Assembly: GCA_963930775.1 (NCBI GenBank)
Contig: OZ005702.1
Coordinates: 3,720,001 to 3,784,000 of the forward strand
Length of the DNA stretch: 64,000 nucleotides
Direction of reading: 5' to 3'
Source of the DNA: Cliona cf. orientalis
Taxonomy: Eukaryota; Porifera; Demospongiae; Clionaida; Clionaidae
A model generated the notes under the pieces. The model saw nothing but the letters and a program-made list of their open reading frames with translations. It was not told the DNA's origin and made no database searches. A program made the position numbers and the translations under genes. This document shows, in pieces, positions 1 to 64,000 of the stretch. Each line of letters starts with the position of its first letter. Position 1 is the first letter of the stretch.

Positions 1-765
1 CATCAAGAACAAGGGTGCCGGCTTTCAGGCCGACACTTCACAGTGCCATTGATGGCAACCGCAGCTCAAATGCCTGGTTTATGAGGACTATATTATTTCC
101 ACGTTAATGTGTGAAGGAGTTTAATGATATGCAAATGATATTCAGCACCCTTTCAGGAAGTTCTGGCCATGCAGGTTCTTGTCACGCCCATTGGTGGTTA
201 TCTAATGTATTGCGCTGCATGCACAGAGCTGCAGGGTAGGTACCAAAAAACGGCGCTGGCTACGGTAGGGTGCTGTACAGAGGCACTTTTTGAGAGAGCT
301 ACTATTCGTTTGGCTAACGCGATAAATGCATGCGACTTCCATAGAGTGCAATGCATTCAATTCCCATCAACGGGCGACAGGAACCTGGCCAGAACTGCTG
401 AATATCATTTGCATATCATTAAAATCCCTTCACACATTAGTGTGGAATCCTCCCATATCGAATTTGCCAAATTAAAACCGCGCCAAAGTTTCCAGCTCTA
501 CGGTATGTATTTCATAATGTTATGAAATCCTAACATACTGGTAACAATTACTGTACTTAATCTAATCTAATACTACGTATGGAAAAAAAATAATTTCAAT
601 TTTGAAAAACGTGCATTTTTCTGGTAATGGTCATCAATCGCTCCATATATACACGTTATGAGAATTTGTAAAATGCTAATTTCTTATGTTAAATTGGATC
701 ATACGCGGTAATGCTTATCGAGCTGCATAGTGGCAAGATGGCATATGCAGTGGTCATAGTATGTA
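1..765. other. Intron sequence, nothing recognised
   Basis: AT-rich sequence upstream of the P-loop exon. I searched it for the preceding motor exon (the ...CVIIS end expected before GESGAGKT) and did not find it. No convincing ORF or RNA gene. Confidence 0.6.
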
Positions 766-1456
766 CAGTGCTTCAAGGCAAAAGAGCAAATTTTTTGATT
801 TTGAGCTTAAATGGTTGTAAAGATGGTTCTGTTTAATATTATCGGATGAAATCTGGTTTACACTTTCTACAACCATATTGAAATTTACAGCAGGATTTAT
901 GGGATATAATTTTGATTAGTTTCGCTTCAATGGCTTCACAAGCGGTTCCACTTTGAGAAAACCTTTTGGCATAGAAAAAGCTTATTATTTTGAGTTAAGA
1001 AACTGCACTTTTTCCTCTGATGTGGCACCATATGAAGTTACTTGGACACAAGTTTGAAGGCTAAGGGAAGTATGGTTTGTCGGATATCATTAAAAATGTC
1101 ATTTCAGAGTGTCAAAAACTTTTGGCATTTTATTTGAAAAGTACTTTGAGTTAAGAAAATCCACTTGAGCCTCTCAATGTACTTGTATTAGAGTTTCAGA
1201 TTCCCAAATTTGAAGATTCAACTCCAAAGTACTCTCGAGATATTGCCACTTTTGTCCAAGATTTGTGAAAAATGGCTCAAAAACTGCCTGAACTTGTGCG
1301 GCTTCTCTATTAGCTATATATGGGGATAATGAGTTGTGCAAAAAGACGATAATAGTGATTTTTATGATATCTGTAGATGTTATTAAGCACAGTCAAGCTC
1401 ATTTAACCTCAAAAAATAGAAGTTCAAAAAATTTGCTCTCTTGCCTTGAAGCACTG
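766..1456. mobile_element. Non-autonomous TIR element, TA-flanked (Tc1/mariner type)
   Basis: The ends are inverted: CAGTGCTTCAAGGCAA at 766 and its complement ending at 1456. The inverted match continues through an AGAGCAAATTTTTTGA stretch, about 34 bp in all. A TA dinucleotide flanks each end (764-765 and 1457-1458), as expected for Tc1/mariner-type insertion. The interior has no transposase, so it is a deletion derivative or MITE about 690 bp long. Confidence 0.65.
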
Positions 1457-2062
1457 TACATGTACATAGACAGCTAAACCCTAAAATAGCACAGTCAGTC
1501 AATGAACAAGCTACGTGTAGTACAGGAACGTTTATGTCTGGTTTTATGAAGATCTGCTGCCACACTATAGCCTTTATTGGCAGCCTAGATCCAATCACCG
1601 CGCATTGAGACAAGTGAAAACAAGGCTGTGCTCGAGCCAATCAGAGACAGTGGCAGTGATATTAAAATGGCTAACTAACTGAATTTATGATGATCAGCTC
1701 GCCATCACTAACAATTTGGATAGGCCCAGTTTTGTCGGACTAAGCTAGGGTAATGAGATATCCAAAGCATCTAGTCTTCATCAGACCTTGAACAAAAAAC
1801 AGGCTGATAAGTCGACGATACAAATTTTATGGCTAGTCTAGAAACATATTTTTATTAACATGTATAGGATTTTGGCTGTCTATGTAGGTTGCATGCCCTC
1901 TTGCCGCTTACGTGGCTCGATAAGCCCTCTGTCAGTAATTAATATTGCTACATACGCAGCTATAATGCATTTGAGCTGATGCACTTGCACAGTGATTGCT
2001 GCTCTATGATAAATACATGCATATAGCAGACAAGTTGATGCCATTTGCTTTTGTTTCTGTAG

Positions 2063-63994
<61,932 letters not shown>

Positions 63995-64000
63995 GTACTT

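Noticed and set aside
1-2062. The myosin exon before the P-loop
   Set aside because: No sequence encoding the expected ...NQCVIIS-like end before GT was found; it probably lies upstream of the window.

Overview
The window is animal nuclear DNA. It is AT-rich, its genes are split by GT-AG introns, and it is packed with DNA transposons, MITEs and decayed retroelements. No bacterial-style gene organisation is present. The myosin and repeat content fit an early-branching metazoan, and a sponge is my best guess. That is an inference; no species-diagnostic locus is present.

The backbone is one plus-strand gene, a class I unconventional myosin closest to the long-tailed Myo1e/Myo1f type. I located 16 consecutive exons between 2063 and 63994. 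They join without a frame break into about 611 codons, running from the P-loop through switch I, switch II, the actin-binding segments and converter to the IQ region. The first motor exons lie upstream of the window, and the neck remainder, TH1 tail and SH3 lie downstream. About 1.8 kb of the 64 kb is myosin coding sequence. The rest is intron, and nearly all recognisable intron content is mobile DNA.

Layout: exons at 2.06-2.67 kb; an intron to 10.85 kb that holds a 2.7 kb transposon with its own intact minus-strand gene (3.15-5.84 kb) and a TTAA-type element; exons at 10.85, 19.3, 23.7 and 29.6 kb separated by nested MITEs; a cluster of exons at 35.3-36.0 kb; exons at 39.1, 42.9, 48.9, 49.4, 58.9 and 63.9 kb. 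Retroelement debris lies at 31.5-34.1 kb and 56.2-56.8 kb (Penelope-like, with GIY-YIG endonuclease pieces), and at 52.7-53.8 kb (DIRS/Ty3-like RT and RNase H). A frameshifted Tc1/mariner-type transposase lies at 56.85-57.17 kb, and an intact unfamiliar ORF with a SHOCT-like end lies at 57.26-57.82 kb.

The most interesting object is the 3.15-5.84 kb transposon. It has very long terminal inverted repeats built from about 122-bp tandem units, a candidate 8-bp target duplication, and a two-exon gene with a TATA box. The 265-aa product resembles the whole DNA-binding region of the transcription factor NRF1/Erect wing. A second theme is a set of MITE families with unrelated interiors that share TA-flanked CCGTA-type ends. 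One of them sits in one arm of an inverted repeat whose other arm preserves the empty site.
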